DNA of 21,794 nt from an uncultured Porphyromonas sp. (GCF_947254915.1 NZ_CAMYEZ010000018.1:1-21794), one strand, 5' to 3'; shown: positions 1 to 9,224, counted from the stretch's first letter. Made by a program: numbers and translations. The notes: generated by a model from the letters alone, not told the origin.

Positions 1-624
1 ACTCCACTCGGTACGCATCATGTCACGCAGGCCCATCGGAGCGGAGCCTAGGAGGGAGATGACGAAGAGCCACTTCATCAAGGTGACAGGATGGTACTTC
101 TGTATAAGTGTTTTGAAGGAGGTGAGGTAGATGGCATAGGAAACAGTTGCCGTGGCGCAGATCAGGTCTCCTAGCGTAGAACCAGCGGTGGATGAGCCAT
201 TGGTGGATATGAGGAGCAGAGCGCCTGACGCTCCGACGAAGACCCCGATCCCCTTGAGCCTTGTGATCGGCTCCTTGAGCACGACGGCTGCGAGGAGCAT
301 GGTGACGATAGGTCCCAGCGTGGCGACGAGCGACTGATTGACTGGTGAGGTCATCGACATGCCAATGGCAAAGAGTCCTTGGTTGAAAAAGATACCAGTC
401 AGAGAGGCTAAGGCCATTTTCCCCCAATCCTTGAGGTCGATGCGCTCTCGTGTCCCCCAGATATAAGCAATCCAAAAGAGTATCGTGGCACCTAGGAAGC
501 GACAGAACATGTGCGTATATGGAGTGAGCCCCCCACCAAGGAGTGCCTTGGTGAAGGGCCCATTGATTCCAAAGATAATGGTGACGCATAGCATCACGAG
601 GTGTAGTCTCCAGCGAGGACTCAT
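1..624 (-). CDS. EamA/DMT-family transporter, partial (3' end beyond the window)
   Basis: An open frame on the minus strand starts with ATG at 624 and runs 208 codons to base 1 without a stop. The protein begins MSPRWRLHLVMLCVTIIFG and is strongly hydrophobic, with about six predicted membrane segments. Segments such as TSPVNQSLVATLGPIVTMLL and LKGIGVFVGASGALLLIS are typical of the first EamA repeat of the drug/metabolite transporter superfamily. Full members are about 300 residues with two repeats, so roughly two thirds is visible. The substrate cannot be told from sequence. It starts 21 bases after the sufD stop, so it is probably cotranscribed with suf, though a link to Fe-S assembly is not implied. 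A longer-looking frame at 23-589 on the same strand is a shadow of this gene. Confidence 0.85.
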   Translation of the reverse strand, partial: MSPRWRLHLVMLCVTIIFGINGPFTKALLGGGLTPYTHMFCRFLGATILFWIAYIWGTRERIDLKDWGKMALASLTGIFFNQGLFAIGMSMTSPVNQSLVATLGPIVTMLLAAVVLKEPITRLKGIGVFVGASGALLLISTNGSSTAGSTLGDLICATATVSYAIYLTSFKTLIQKYHPVTLMKWLFVISLLGSAPMGLRDMMRTEWS

Positions 625-645
625 TACTATAGTTATAGAGCGTGC

Positions 646-2030
646 TTAGAAGATTAGCTTACCACACTGGCTGCAGTGCGTCGGCTCGTTGCCCAAGAGA
701 CGATTGCGTACGATGCTCTCGATACGATCCCGCAGATCCTCTAGGGGCATGAGCGCAATGACGTCTCCAACGAAAGCTACGCTCAGCATGACTCGTGCCT
801 CGTGCTCGGGGATACCTCGCTGCATCATATAGAAGAGTGCCTCCTCGTCTAGGTGTCCCGTAGCCATACCGTGCGAACACTGGACATCATCGGCGTAGAT
901 CTCTAGCTGGGGCTTGCTGTACATGCGAGCCTCGGGAGAGAGGAGCATATTGCGGTTACTCTGGTAAGCTTCGGTCTGCTGAGCCGACTGAGCTACGAAG
1001 ATGCGCCCAGAGAAGGCTCCTGTGGATTGCTCCTCGAGGAGGTTCTTGAAGAGCTGCGTGCTATGACACTTGGGCTTGATATGCTCAACACGGGTGAAGG
1101 TGTCGACGTGCTGTGTGCCATTGGTCACAGCGACTCCACCTAATATCTGCTCGGCATGCTCCCCGAGGAAGCGTGTCCGGAAGCTATTGCGTGTGATGCC
1201 ATTGTTGAGTGTATAGGCAGCGAGGGTTACTTGGCTCTCTGCCCCTTGGCGCAGGAAGTAGGTGCAGGTGCGGTGCGTCTGGTGGCTATTCTCCTCCATA
1301 TCGAAGAGCTTGAGCTGAGCACCATCGCCAACGTAGATCTCGGCAACTTGGTTGATGAGGAATCTGGTCCGATCTATCGTGTGGTCGCAGACAAGGATAG
1401 AAGCCTCGGCACGATCACCGAGGATGATGAGCCAGCGACGAATGCAGAGGAGTGGCTCCTGAGCGTGGAGTAGCTGGACGAGCTGCACGGGCTGCTCAAG
1501 CTGCATACCATCGGGTACGTAGAGGACGAAGGCGTCCTGCACGAAGAGCGTGTTGAGCGCAATGGTGCCGTCGGTATCGACCTCTGCTATCTGCCCATAG
1601 TAACGCTCTGCTAGGTCGGGATACTCCTTGACAAACTCTTTGATGGAGCCGACGAAGACTCCTTCGGGGAGCTTGCGCTTCTGATTGGCGTAGTGGGTAT
1701 AGAGGTAATTGCTGTTGAGAGCGCTCGCCTTGATGGTGAGGGCATTGACCGATAGATCACAGCTATACTGCGGGAGTTGCTTATGCCCTGCGGGGGCTAG
1801 GTCTAGCTCCTGTAGATTGATCCCATAGTCGGGAGCGTAGAGTGACTCAATGTCTATACGCTGCCAATCCTCCATACCTCGCTGGGGCAAGGCGTACTCG
1901 CTCAGAGCCTCCAGTGCGAAGTCTCTCTGCGCTTGTAGTACTGGTAAACTGTGCTGATCAATGTAATCCTGCTGAGACTGGTAAAGGTCTAGATACTGCA
2001 GGTGTGCGGTGGGTGGTTGCTTACGTGGAC

Positions 2031-2034
<4 letters not shown>
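646..2034 (-). CDS. sufD: SufD, Fe-S cluster assembly scaffold subunit
   Basis: A 462-residue member of the SufB/SufD family. SufD partners SufB and the ATPase SufC in the cytosolic SufBC2D scaffold on which Fe-S clusters are built. The C-terminal core has the family pattern: DDVQCSHGMATGHLDEEALF, with Cys386 and His388 matching the SufD Cys/His shown in E. coli to matter for cluster assembly (correspondence by motif, not by alignment). The start ATG overlaps the sufC stop (ATGA), indicating translational coupling. One oddity is the C-terminal tail HCSQCGKLIF, with a CxxC pair (454, 457) that the E. coli protein does not have as far as I know. No sufS follows; the next gene is a transporter. 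Confidence 0.93.
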
Positions 2035-2807
<773 letters not shown>

Positions 2808-2852
2808 AGTAGTGTGTAATCTGTATCTGTATAATGTGTAGCGGGGGCGGTG

Positions 2853-4361
2853 CTAGCCGACACTCCCCTCAAGGGTTACAGAGAGGAGCTTCTGCGCCTC
2901 AACGGCAAACTCCATCGGGAGCTTGCTCATCACCTCACGGGCGTAGCCATTGACGATCAGGCCGACCGCCTCCTCGGTGGTGATGCCACGCTGGTTGCAG
3001 TAGAAGAGCTGATCCTCATTAATCTTTGAGGTGGTCGCCTCATGCTCCACAACCGCAGAGTCATTACGTATGTCTGCGTAAGGATAAGTGTGTGCCCCGC
3101 AATGGTTGCTTAGGAGAAGGCTGTCGCACTGTGAGTGGTTGCGCGCATTCTCCGCTGAAGCAGCGATAGAGACCAATCCACGGTAGCTATTTTGGCTACT
3201 ACCGGCCGAGATACCCTTCGAGACGATGGTGCTGCGGGTATTGCGCCCGAGATGGATCATCTTCGTGCCAGTGTCCGCCTGCTGGTAGTTGTTGGTCACA
3301 GCGACAGAGTAAAACTCTCCCACTGAGTCGTCGCCACGCAGAATGCAACTTGGATACTTCCACGTAATAGCCGAGCCAGTCTCAACCTGTGTCCAAGAGA
3401 TCTTGCTTCGGTCTCCACGGCATAGTCCACGTTTGGTGACGAAGTTGTAGATGCCACCTCGTCCGTCCTTGTCGCCTGGGTACCAGTTCTGGACGGTCGA
3501 GTACTTAACCTCAGCGTCGGTCTCAGCGATGATCTCAACGATGGCTGCGTGGAGCTGGTTCTCGTCTCGCATCGGAGCCGTGCAGCCCTCCAGATAACTC
3601 ACGTAAGCCCCCTCGTCTGCCACGATGAGCGTACGCTCAAACTGTCCCGTATTAGCCGCATTGATGCGGAAGTAGGTCGAGAGCTCCATCGGACAGCGCA
3701 CGCCCTTGGGGATATAGACAAAAGAACCGTCACTAAAGACCGCCGAATTCAGCGCTGCGAAGTAGTTGTCGTGCGACGAAACCACCTTGCCCAGGTACTT
3801 ACGGACCAGGTCTGGATGCTCACGCACCGCTTCGTTGAAAGAGCAGAAGACAATGCCCAGCTCCTGAAGTTTCGTGCGGAAGGTGGTCTTCACCGAGACA
3901 CTATCCATGACCGCATCGACCGCCATATTGCCCGAGAGCATCGCCCGCTCGTGGAGCGGTATGCCGAGCTTGTCAAAGGTCTTCTCAATCTCTGGATCTA
4001 TCGTGCCGTCTCCTTCGTTTTTGTGACGAGGAGCCGCATAGTATATAATGTCTTGATAGTCTATCTCGGGGATCGAGAGATGCGCCCAGTCAGGACGCTC
4101 TAGTGTGAGCCAGTGACGGTAAGCTTTGAGGCGGAACTCCAAGAGCCACTCGGGCTCCTCTTTCTTTGCCGAGATGAGACGTACCACCTCCTCGTTGAGA
4201 CCCTTGGGGATAGTCTCCGTATGGACGTCAGTCACGAAACCATACTTGTAGTCCCCCTGGGTGATGTCGTCAAGGATATCCTCACCCGTCGGTGTCACCG
4301 CACGTACCTCTGGTTCGGCAGCTGTGGGGACTGTTTGCTTAGGATTATGTTCGTTATTCAC
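2853..4361 (-). CDS. sufB: SufB, Fe-S cluster assembly scaffold protein
   Basis: A 502-residue SufB, the scaffold subunit that accepts sulfur and builds the cluster together with SufC and SufD. The core is clear: YKYGFVTDVHTETIPKGLNE (39-58), QCDSLLLSNHCGAHTYPYAD (411-430) and EHEATTSKINEDQLFY. Cys412 and Glu441 appear to match the E. coli SufB Cys405 and Glu434 needed for sulfur transfer and cluster formation (both offset by 7). The start is a GTG at 4361, which overlaps the last 8 bases of the upstream cvpA-like gene. No in-frame ATG exists before residue 141, well inside the conserved core, so a non-ATG start is forced. An alternative GTG lies at residue 22. Conserved sequence begins near residue 38, so either start is possible. 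Confidence 0.95.
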   Translation of the reverse strand: MNNEHNPKQTVPTAAEPEVRAVTPTGEDILDDITQGDYKYGFVTDVHTETIPKGLNEEVVRLISAKKEEPEWLLEFRLKAYRHWLTLERPDWAHLSIPEIDYQDIIYYAAPRHKNEGDGTIDPEIEKTFDKLGIPLHERAMLSGNMAVDAVMDSVSVKTTFRTKLQELGIVFCSFNEAVREHPDLVRKYLGKVVSSHDNYFAALNSAVFSDGSFVYIPKGVRCPMELSTYFRINAANTGQFERTLIVADEGAYVSYLEGCTAPMRDENQLHAAIVEIIAETDAEVKYSTVQNWYPGDKDGRGGIYNFVTKRGLCRGDRSKISWTQVETGSAITWKYPSCILRGDDSVGEFYSVAVTNNYQQADTGTKMIHLGRNTRSTIVSKGISAGSSQNSYRGLVSIAASAENARNHSQCDSLLLSNHCGAHTYPYADIRNDSAVVEHEATTSKINEDQLFYCNQRGITTEEAVGLIVNGYAREVMSKLPMEFAVEAQKLLSVTLEGSVG

Positions 4362-4932
4362 TTGATTGTTGCTTTAATTGTTTATCCTGCCAAGAGGTTA
4401 GGTCGCCTAGTGCAGCCCACGGGATCAAACCTCGGACTGGGTCGTATAGTCTAGACTTGTCACGCTGATCCTGTGGAGGCTCAGTCGACTCGCCCTCTTC
4501 TGTCGGAATGGTAGGCAACTGCGCTAGCACTCCTCGTGGCAGTATGAAGTCGGTTAGATTAAAGATAAGGCTAAAGAATATGATGACGAAGGCTCCCGTG
4601 AAGAGAGCTCCCATAAGTTTATTGACAACTGAGAGTGACGAACGCTTAATCGCCCTCACCGTAGGCCGTGCGAGGAAGGCGATGCCCCAGCATGAGAGCG
4701 AAAAGGTCGCTACATAAGCACCCACCACCGCCACCCCGTGGGGTAGTCCGAAAGTGCGAGAGATCCAAAGCGCTACGGGTACGCCTATCCAGCGAACCAG
4801 TACATAGCCAACGGTGATGCCCAGCACACCAATCAGAGCTGATACGACACCCCGCTTGAAACCCTTGAAGAGCGCCCAAGCCATACAGCCCAGGACCATA
4901 AAGTCTATCCAATTGAGCGTATCACCTTCCAT
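4354..4932 (-). CDS. CvpA-family inner membrane protein
   Basis: A 192-residue membrane protein with four predicted membrane segments (about 8-24, 30-50, 66-88 and 103-126) and a hydrophilic C-terminal tail of about 60 residues containing an acidic TEEGESTEPP stretch. The N-terminal pattern NWIDFMVLGCMAWALFKGFKRGVV is typical of CvpA, the family named for the E. coli colicin V production protein and linked to envelope functions. The precise role is unknown. It starts 12 bases after the polyprenyl synthase stop and overlaps the sufB start by 8 bases, so sufB translation is probably coupled to it. Confidence 0.82.
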   Translation of the reverse strand: MEGDTLNWIDFMVLGCMAWALFKGFKRGVVSALIGVLGITVGYVLVRWIGVPVALWISRTFGLPHGVAVVGAYVATFSLSCWGIAFLARPTVRAIKRSSLSVVNKLMGALFTGAFVIIFFSLIFNLTDFILPRGVLAQLPTIPTEEGESTEPPQDQRDKSRLYDPVRGLIPWAALGDLTSWQDKQLKQQSSE

Positions 4933-4944
4933 ACTCCTCGTCAG

Positions 4945-5931
4945 CTACTTCTGTCTCTCTCCTAGTAATGTGATAAAGCGCTCTAGTGTCTCTCTCGTGG
5001 CACTCGGTGCGAAGCTCCTGAGCAGGTCGATCGCCTCTCGGAGTATCTGCTGGATCTGTCTCTCTGTGTAGTCAATGCCACCACGCTCACGAGCTATGCG
5101 GAGGAGGTAGTCTATTGAGTCCGCCTCGATAGGTTGCTGTAGATAGGAGATGATCTCGTCTCGCTCCGTGGGGGTCGCATGGTTGAGGACATAAAGCAGA
5201 GGGAGAGAGACCTTGCCCTCAATAAGATCGTGACCCGTAGGCTTGCCCACGTCCTGGAGCTTGTCATAGTCAAAGAGATCGTCCTGTAGTTGGAAGGCAC
5301 GCCCCATCAATTGCCCGAGACGTGCACAGCGCTCCACCTCTTCGTCGGTAGCGTTCACACTCAGAGCCCCCAGCTTAGCACTCGCCTCAAAGAGCGTGCC
5401 CGTCTTGCGATCCACCACGGCGTAGTAGTCCTCCTCACGATAGGTGTGTGCCTTTGACAGAGAGAGCTGCATCAGCTCCCCGATAGAGAGGTTACGCCCA
5501 GCTTGAGCAACGACACGTAGCATCTCCGAGTTGTGCTCTCGAGAGACTATCTCTAGGAAGGCGGTCGAGAGTACATAGTCTCCCATCAAGACCGCCTGAT
5601 GATTGCTATAGAGCGCATTGAGCGTAGGCTGTCCACGCCGTGTGTCCGACCAGTCGATGACATCATCGTGGATGAGCGAGGCGGTGTGTAGGAGCTCTAT
5701 GACGAGCGCAGCTGCGAGTGTCCGCTCATTAGTCTGACCAGCGCATAGCTGAGCGCATAGCCCCACGATGATCGGACGAACGTGCTTGCCCGAGGAGTGC
5801 TGCAGATGCTCCAGAGCGTGTGACAGCACCGATGCATCACTCTGTAGTGACCGCTTGAAGACCTGCTCGAACTCTTTGATAAAGTCCGCTATCGGGATCA
5901 ACAGCCGTGTTCGCTCCTCTTGACTCATCAT
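4945..5931 (-). CDS. Polyprenyl (trans-isoprenyl) diphosphate synthase
   Basis: About 328 residues from the chosen start. It belongs to the trans-isoprenyl diphosphate synthase family, which condenses isopentenyl diphosphate onto an allylic primer to make the prenyl chain of quinones (menaquinone would be the expected use). Both Mg-binding aspartate motifs are present: DDVID (89-93, followed by the family's RRGQPT) and DDLFD (217-221), and GKHVRPIIVGL (48-58) fits the substrate-binding region. Chain length cannot be judged safely. The frame is open further upstream to 6009, but that would overlap nadE by 67 bases and add an atypical N-terminus. The ATG pair at 5931/5928, 11 bases beyond the nadE stop, gives MMSQEERTRLLIPIADFIKE and is preferred. 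Confidence 0.92.
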   Translation of the reverse strand: MMSQEERTRLLIPIADFIKEFEQVFKRSLQSDASVLSHALEHLQHSSGKHVRPIIVGLCAQLCAGQTNERTLAAALVIELLHTASLIHDDVIDWSDTRRGQPTLNALYSNHQAVLMGDYVLSTAFLEIVSREHNSEMLRVVAQAGRNLSIGELMQLSLSKAHTYREEDYYAVVDRKTGTLFEASAKLGALSVNATDEEVERCARLGQLMGRAFQLQDDLFDYDKLQDVGKPTGHDLIEGKVSLPLLYVLNHATPTERDEIISYLQQPIEADSIDYLLRIARERGGIDYTERQIQQILREAIDLLRSFAPSATRETLERFITLLGERQK

Positions 5932-5942
5932 CGCTCGCGTCT

Positions 5943-7886
5943 CTATGCCTCTAGATTCTCCACCTCTTGGAGCCACATACTGCTCACCGCATCGCTCGGC
6001 ATACGCCACTCCCCACGTGAGGAGAGCGATACGCTCAGCACCTTAGGTCCATCGGGCATCGCATTGCGCTTGAACTGCTGGGAGAAGAATCGCTTGAAGA
6101 AGACTCCCATCCAGTGCTTGATCTCTTGGGGCGTGTAAATTGCCTCAAAAGCAACCTTGGCTAGGTAAAAGATCTTCTTCGGCTCGAAGCCATCTAGTAG
6201 GAAGTGATAAATAAAGAAGTCGTGTAGTTCGTACGGCCCCACGAGGTTCTGCGTCTGCTGCTCGTTACCCGTCTTGGTATCTTTGATCGGCAGTAGCTCA
6301 GGACTAATAGGTGTAGCGACGATGTCTTGTAGCGTCGTGGCCAGTGGCGTGTCTCCAGCCTTGTGCGTAGCATACCACCCGACGATCAGCTGTACACTCG
6401 TCTTCGTGATTCCACTATTGACCGCATACATAGACATATGATCCCCGTTGAAGGTGCACCACCCCAAGGCTATCTCAGAGAGGTCACCCGTCCCGATCAC
6501 TGGCGCGTGGTACATATTGGCGAGATCCATCAATATCTGCGTACGCTCACGTGCCTGCGCATTCTCAAAGGTCGCATCCTCCCGATTGCCCTTATAGTCG
6601 ATGGCCGAGAGATGCTGCTCCGTCGCCTCCTTGATATCTATCTCACGGATCGTCACGCCCAGAGCCTGCATCATAGCATAGCCGTTGCGATAGGTGCGCT
6701 CGGAGGTGCCAAAGCCAGGCATCGTCACCGCAATGATCTGCTTGCGATCCAAGCCCAAAAGGTCAAAAGCCTCTGCCGTCACCAGTAGCGCTAGTGCCGA
6801 GTCCAGCCCGCCCGAAATGCCAATCACTGCATGCTCCGCACGCATATGCTTGAGGCGCTGTATCAGCCCGCACACCTGTATCTGAAACATCTCGTGACAA
6901 CGCTCCTCGGGGTTCGCCCCCTCAGGCATAAAGGGATTGCGATCTATGACACGATCCATAGGCTGTGACTTCGCCTCAGAGCGTAGTGTGAAGGGGATGC
7001 TCTCCAGCTCCTCCTCATCGGTAAAATGATTGACCGCACTCTTGAAGCTACTATTGATCAGGCGCTCACCATGGATACGAGACACATCAATATCGCTCAC
7101 GATCATACGCTCCTTGTACTCGAAGCGGCGCATCTCCTTGACTATCTTGCCCACCTCAGCGATAAACGCTTTACCCGTGTAGACCAGATCGGTCGAGCTC
7201 TCGCCATAGCCACTAGAGGCGTAGACGTATCCACAGATAGACTGCGACGTGGCGCCACTGATTAGAGAGCGCAGGTAGTCATGCTTGCCTGCATTCTCAT
7301 TGCTCGCTGAGAGGTTGAAGATGATATGCGCACCATAAAGGCTCAGGCGTGTACCCGGCGTAAAGGGAGTCCACATATCCTCGCAGATCTCGATACCGAT
7401 GCCCACCTGTCCACACTTGAAGATGATGTTGCGCCCGATAGGCACCGTATGCGATCCCATCTGCACCGTCTTATATTGTAGCGAATCACTGGGAGAGAAC
7501 CAGCGCTTCTCCTGAAACTCTCGGTAGTTCGGCAGATAAGTCTTAGGGATCGCCCCTAGGATCTTACCGTGCTGGAAGGCGACCGCCCCGTTGAAGAGCT
7601 TCTCCTCCACCTTTACCGGCATACCGACGATCACCATCACGTCAGTCTCAGCCGTCTCCTCGACCAATTGGCAGAGCGCCTTCTGCGCTTGATCCAAAAG
7701 AAACGATTGGTGAAAGAGATCCCCACAGGTATACCCCGTGATCGAGAGCTCAGGGGTCGTAAGTATCTCTACGCCCAGCTCCTCCGCCTGAAAGATCATC
7801 TCCTTGATGCGGCTCGTATTGTAGTAGCAGTCAGCCACTCTGACGTAGGGCACAGCGGCCGCTACCTTGACATATCCATAGTTCAT
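5943..7886 (-). CDS. nadE: Glutamine-dependent NAD(+) synthetase
   Basis: A 647-residue two-domain NAD synthetase, converting nicotinic acid adenine dinucleotide, glutamine and ATP to NAD in the cytosol. The N-terminal nitrilase-type glutaminase domain (about 1-290) has a plausible Glu-Lys-Cys triad: E46 in PELSITGY, K115 in IPKTYLPNY, and C168 in GIEICEDMW. The C-terminal synthetase domain has the ATP pyrophosphatase loop GISGGLDSA (356-364) and GTGDLSEIALGW. Length is normal for the long bacterial form. It is the first gene of the minus-strand run that continues through suf. The sequence GGAGGT ends directly before the ATG, too close to act as a standard ribosome site. A TAnnTTTG box lies about 40 bases upstream. 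Confidence 0.96.
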   Translation of the reverse strand: MNYGYVKVAAAVPYVRVADCYYNTSRIKEMIFQAEELGVEILTTPELSITGYTCGDLFHQSFLLDQAQKALCQLVEETAETDVMVIVGMPVKVEEKLFNGAVAFQHGKILGAIPKTYLPNYREFQEKRWFSPSDSLQYKTVQMGSHTVPIGRNIIFKCGQVGIGIEICEDMWTPFTPGTRLSLYGAHIIFNLSASNENAGKHDYLRSLISGATSQSICGYVYASSGYGESSTDLVYTGKAFIAEVGKIVKEMRRFEYKERMIVSDIDVSRIHGERLINSSFKSAVNHFTDEEELESIPFTLRSEAKSQPMDRVIDRNPFMPEGANPEERCHEMFQIQVCGLIQRLKHMRAEHAVIGISGGLDSALALLVTAEAFDLLGLDRKQIIAVTMPGFGTSERTYRNGYAMMQALGVTIREIDIKEATEQHLSAIDYKGNREDATFENAQARERTQILMDLANMYHAPVIGTGDLSEIALGWCTFNGDHMSMYAVNSGITKTSVQLIVGWYATHKAGDTPLATTLQDIVATPISPELLPIKDTKTGNEQQTQNLVGPYELHDFFIYHFLLDGFEPKKIFYLAKVAFEAIYTPQEIKHWMGVFFKRFFSQQFKRNAMPDGPKVLSVSLSSRGEWRMPSDAVSSMWLQEVENLEA

Positions 7887-7922
7887 ACCTCCAGCTATAG
7901 TCTCTTATAGTGCATTACGCTA

Positions 7923-7930
7923 CAAAGATA
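7923..7930 (-). promoter_or_regulatory. Putative -7 promoter box for nadE
   Basis: On the minus strand this reads TATCTTTG, matching the Bacteroidetes sigma-ABfr -7 consensus TAnnTTTG. Transcription would begin about 30 bases before the nadE ATG. No good -33 TTTG is found at the expected distance, so this is a half-match. It is the only candidate promoter I found for the run nadE to eamA. Confidence 0.5.
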
Positions 7931-8050
7931 CAAAATCATTGCCGTCTATCCTCATGTACTCACTTCGCCTAGACTCCCCATTGCAGAATCTGGCTACTAT
8001 GCGAAGGAATTAGGAAGCAAAGGGCTACTCGTAAGCTTGGCGGAATTTAA

Positions 8051-8105
8051 CCTCCACGGAGGAATTTCTTGATTGCTCGCTAGAAAACGAAAATTCTCCA
8101 CGGAG
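8051..8105. repeat. Two short palindromes with the core CTCCACGGAG
   Basis: CCTCCACGGAGG at 8051-8062 and CTCCACGGAG at 8096-8105 share the same ten-base palindromic core, each flanked by AATT-rich sequence (GGAATTT before and GAATTTC after the first, AAATT before the second). They form the left part of a block of short structured repeats that continues into the 21-base tandem units. Confidence 0.6.
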
Positions 8106-8115
8106 GGGCGAAATA

Positions 8116-8178
8116 AAAGTTCGGAAGAATGAAATGAAACTTCGGAAGAATGAAATCAAAGTTCCGAAGAATTTTTCG
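8116..8178. repeat. Three tandem 21-base units
   Basis: Three adjacent units start at 8116, 8137 and 8158, all beginning AAAsTTC and sharing GAAGAAT. Units 1 and 2 differ at two positions (AAAGTTC/AAACTTC and the final base). The third has TTCCGAAG in place of TTCGGAAG and diverges in its last eight bases. The period is exactly 21 bases, two DNA turns. Three units with no spacers do not make a CRISPR array. Confidence 0.8.
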
Positions 8179-8200
8179 GCGCCTCCCTGGGAAATGAAAA

Positions 8201-8238
8201 GTCCCCAGCGAAGAGATTCGAATTTCCTCGCTGGAGAC
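8201..8238. repeat. Hairpin, 12-base arms with two mismatches
   Basis: GTCCCCAGCGA near 8201 is the inverted copy of CTCGCTGGAGAC ending at 8238, with about ten paired bases. The loop contains TTCGAA, itself palindromic. It closes the repeat block and lies more than 110 bases upstream of the regulator promoter, so it is unlikely to be a terminator for either divergent gene. Confidence 0.65.
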
Positions 8239-8318
8239 TAAAATCAGCTACGTAATGAGTAACCTATACTAGGGATGCAACTCGTCAAAACCGTTACTCC
8301 AGATTTGCAGGATCTGGG

Positions 8319-8392
8319 ATTTCACCCGTCGGGCAATGGTCTAGTGTGAAATGAGTACATTTGCACCGACCGTTTTATAAGAAGATTGCCCG
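8319..8392 (+). promoter_or_regulatory. Promoter of the PAS/LuxR regulator with two nested inverted repeats
   Basis: TACATTTG at 8356-8363 matches the Bacteroidetes -7 box TAnnTTTG and would start transcription about 30 bases before the ATG at 8400. Just upstream, ATTTCAC (8319-8325) and GTGAAAT (8346-8352) are perfect inverted half-sites 20 bases apart, flanking where the -33 element should lie. A second perfect pair, CGGGCAAT (8330-8337) and ATTGCCCG (8385-8392), spans the promoter, the second half lying just before the start codon. These are good operator candidates, perhaps for autoregulation, but no binding protein is known. Confidence 0.5.
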
Positions 8393-8399
8393 CCGCTGA

Positions 8400-9173
8400 A
8401 TGAGTATCCCTGACAATGATAACAAGTATCTGAGCCCTCCGTCAGATGCGCGCCCTATGGTAGACGAGGCGCTATACCAAGAGCTACAGTCCTATGTGGA
8501 CTCTGCCAAGGCTTTGGCGCGCCTTACCTACAAGTCACTATACATCATCGACTACAACAAGCTGAACTTCCTCTATGTCTCAGGCAATCCGCTCTTCTTA
8601 TGTGGCGAGTCTGTCGATGAGGTTATGAACGAGGGGTATCAGTTTTACTATCGTCACGTTCCTGATGAGGATCTAGCGTTCCTCCATTTTGTCAATCGGG
8701 CGGGCTTTGACTTCTTCAAGGAGATAGCAGTCTCGGAGCGCACGGAGTACACCATATCCTACAACTTTCGGATTGTACCGGCCGAGTCTAAAGAACCAAT
8801 CTTGATCAATCATCAGCTCACGCCACTCAAGCTAGACTCGTCAGGCAACATTTGGCTGTCGCTCTGTATCGTCTCACTAGCCCACTCGCAAGAGCTGGGA
8901 GAGGCTTACATCTCTGCGGTCAACTCTAGTAAGCGATGGCGGCTCTCCTCAAAGAGTGGTCGGTGGAAGCAGATGGAAGACCTCTCGCTCAGCGAACAGG
9001 AGAAAGCGGTGATCAGTCTAGCTCACCAAGGCCTGTCCGTGGGAGAGATAGCACAGATCATCCACCGCTCAGAAGACTCTGTCAAGGCATACCGCAAAGC
9101 GCTCTTTCTGAAGCTCGAAGTGAGCAATATAACCGAGGCTATAGCCGTAGCCACCAGTCGCAAGCTAGTCTGA
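8400..9173 (+). CDS. PAS-like / LuxR-type helix-turn-helix transcriptional regulator
   Basis: A 257-residue cytosolic protein. Residues about 44-165 resemble a PAS sensory fold, weakly conserved (YKSLYIIDYNKLNFLYVSGN, then DLAFLHFVNRAG, and a final strand NIWLSLCIVSLA). Residues 196-257 form a clear LuxR/FixJ-type DNA-binding domain: LSEQEKAVISLAHQGLSVGE, then IAQIIHRSEDSVKAYRKALF and KLEVSNITEAI. No receiver domain is present, so it is not an ordinary two-component regulator; the PAS part may sense a small ligand or redox state. It is the only plus-strand gene in the window and stands alone. Targets are unknown; the inverted repeats in its own promoter suggest possible autoregulation. Confidence 0.85.
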   Translation: MSIPDNDNKYLSPPSDARPMVDEALYQELQSYVDSAKALARLTYKSLYIIDYNKLNFLYVSGNPLFLCGESVDEVMNEGYQFYYRHVPDEDLAFLHFVNRAGFDFFKEIAVSERTEYTISYNFRIVPAESKEPILINHQLTPLKLDSSGNIWLSLCIVSLAHSQELGEAYISAVNSSKRWRLSSKSGRWKQMEDLSLSEQEKAVISLAHQGLSVGEIAQIIHRSEDSVKAYRKALFLKLEVSNITEAIAVATSRKLV

Positions 9174-9224
9174 CGGAGAGACGTAGAGACGCACACTTCG
9201 GGGTCTAGCGATATGGTGTCCGTT

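Larger units (their letters stand above)
7887..8399. other. Divergent intergenic region, repeat-rich
   Basis: No convincing gene is seen. From left to right it holds the nadE leader and promoter (to about 7935), about 100 bases with nothing I recognise, a block of hairpins and 21-base tandem units (8041-8240), and the promoter region of the PAS/LuxR regulator (8290-8399) with nested inverted repeats. The composition of 8041-8180 is clearly AT- and purine-rich compared with the flanking genes. Confidence 0.7.

Noticed and set aside
23..589. A 188-codon minus-strand frame at the left edge
   Set aside because: It is a shadow in another frame of the EamA-type transporter that starts at 624; its translation is Arg/His/Trp-rich with no membrane pattern, whereas the 624 frame gives a clear transporter.
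5932..6009. Longer N-terminus for the polyprenyl synthase, starting at 6009
   Set aside because: It would overlap the nadE coding end by 67 bases and adds sequence unlike the family; the ATG at 5931 fits the gene spacing and the family.
8116..8178. Possible CRISPR array
   Set aside because: The three 21-base units are directly adjacent with no spacers, and no cas gene is near.
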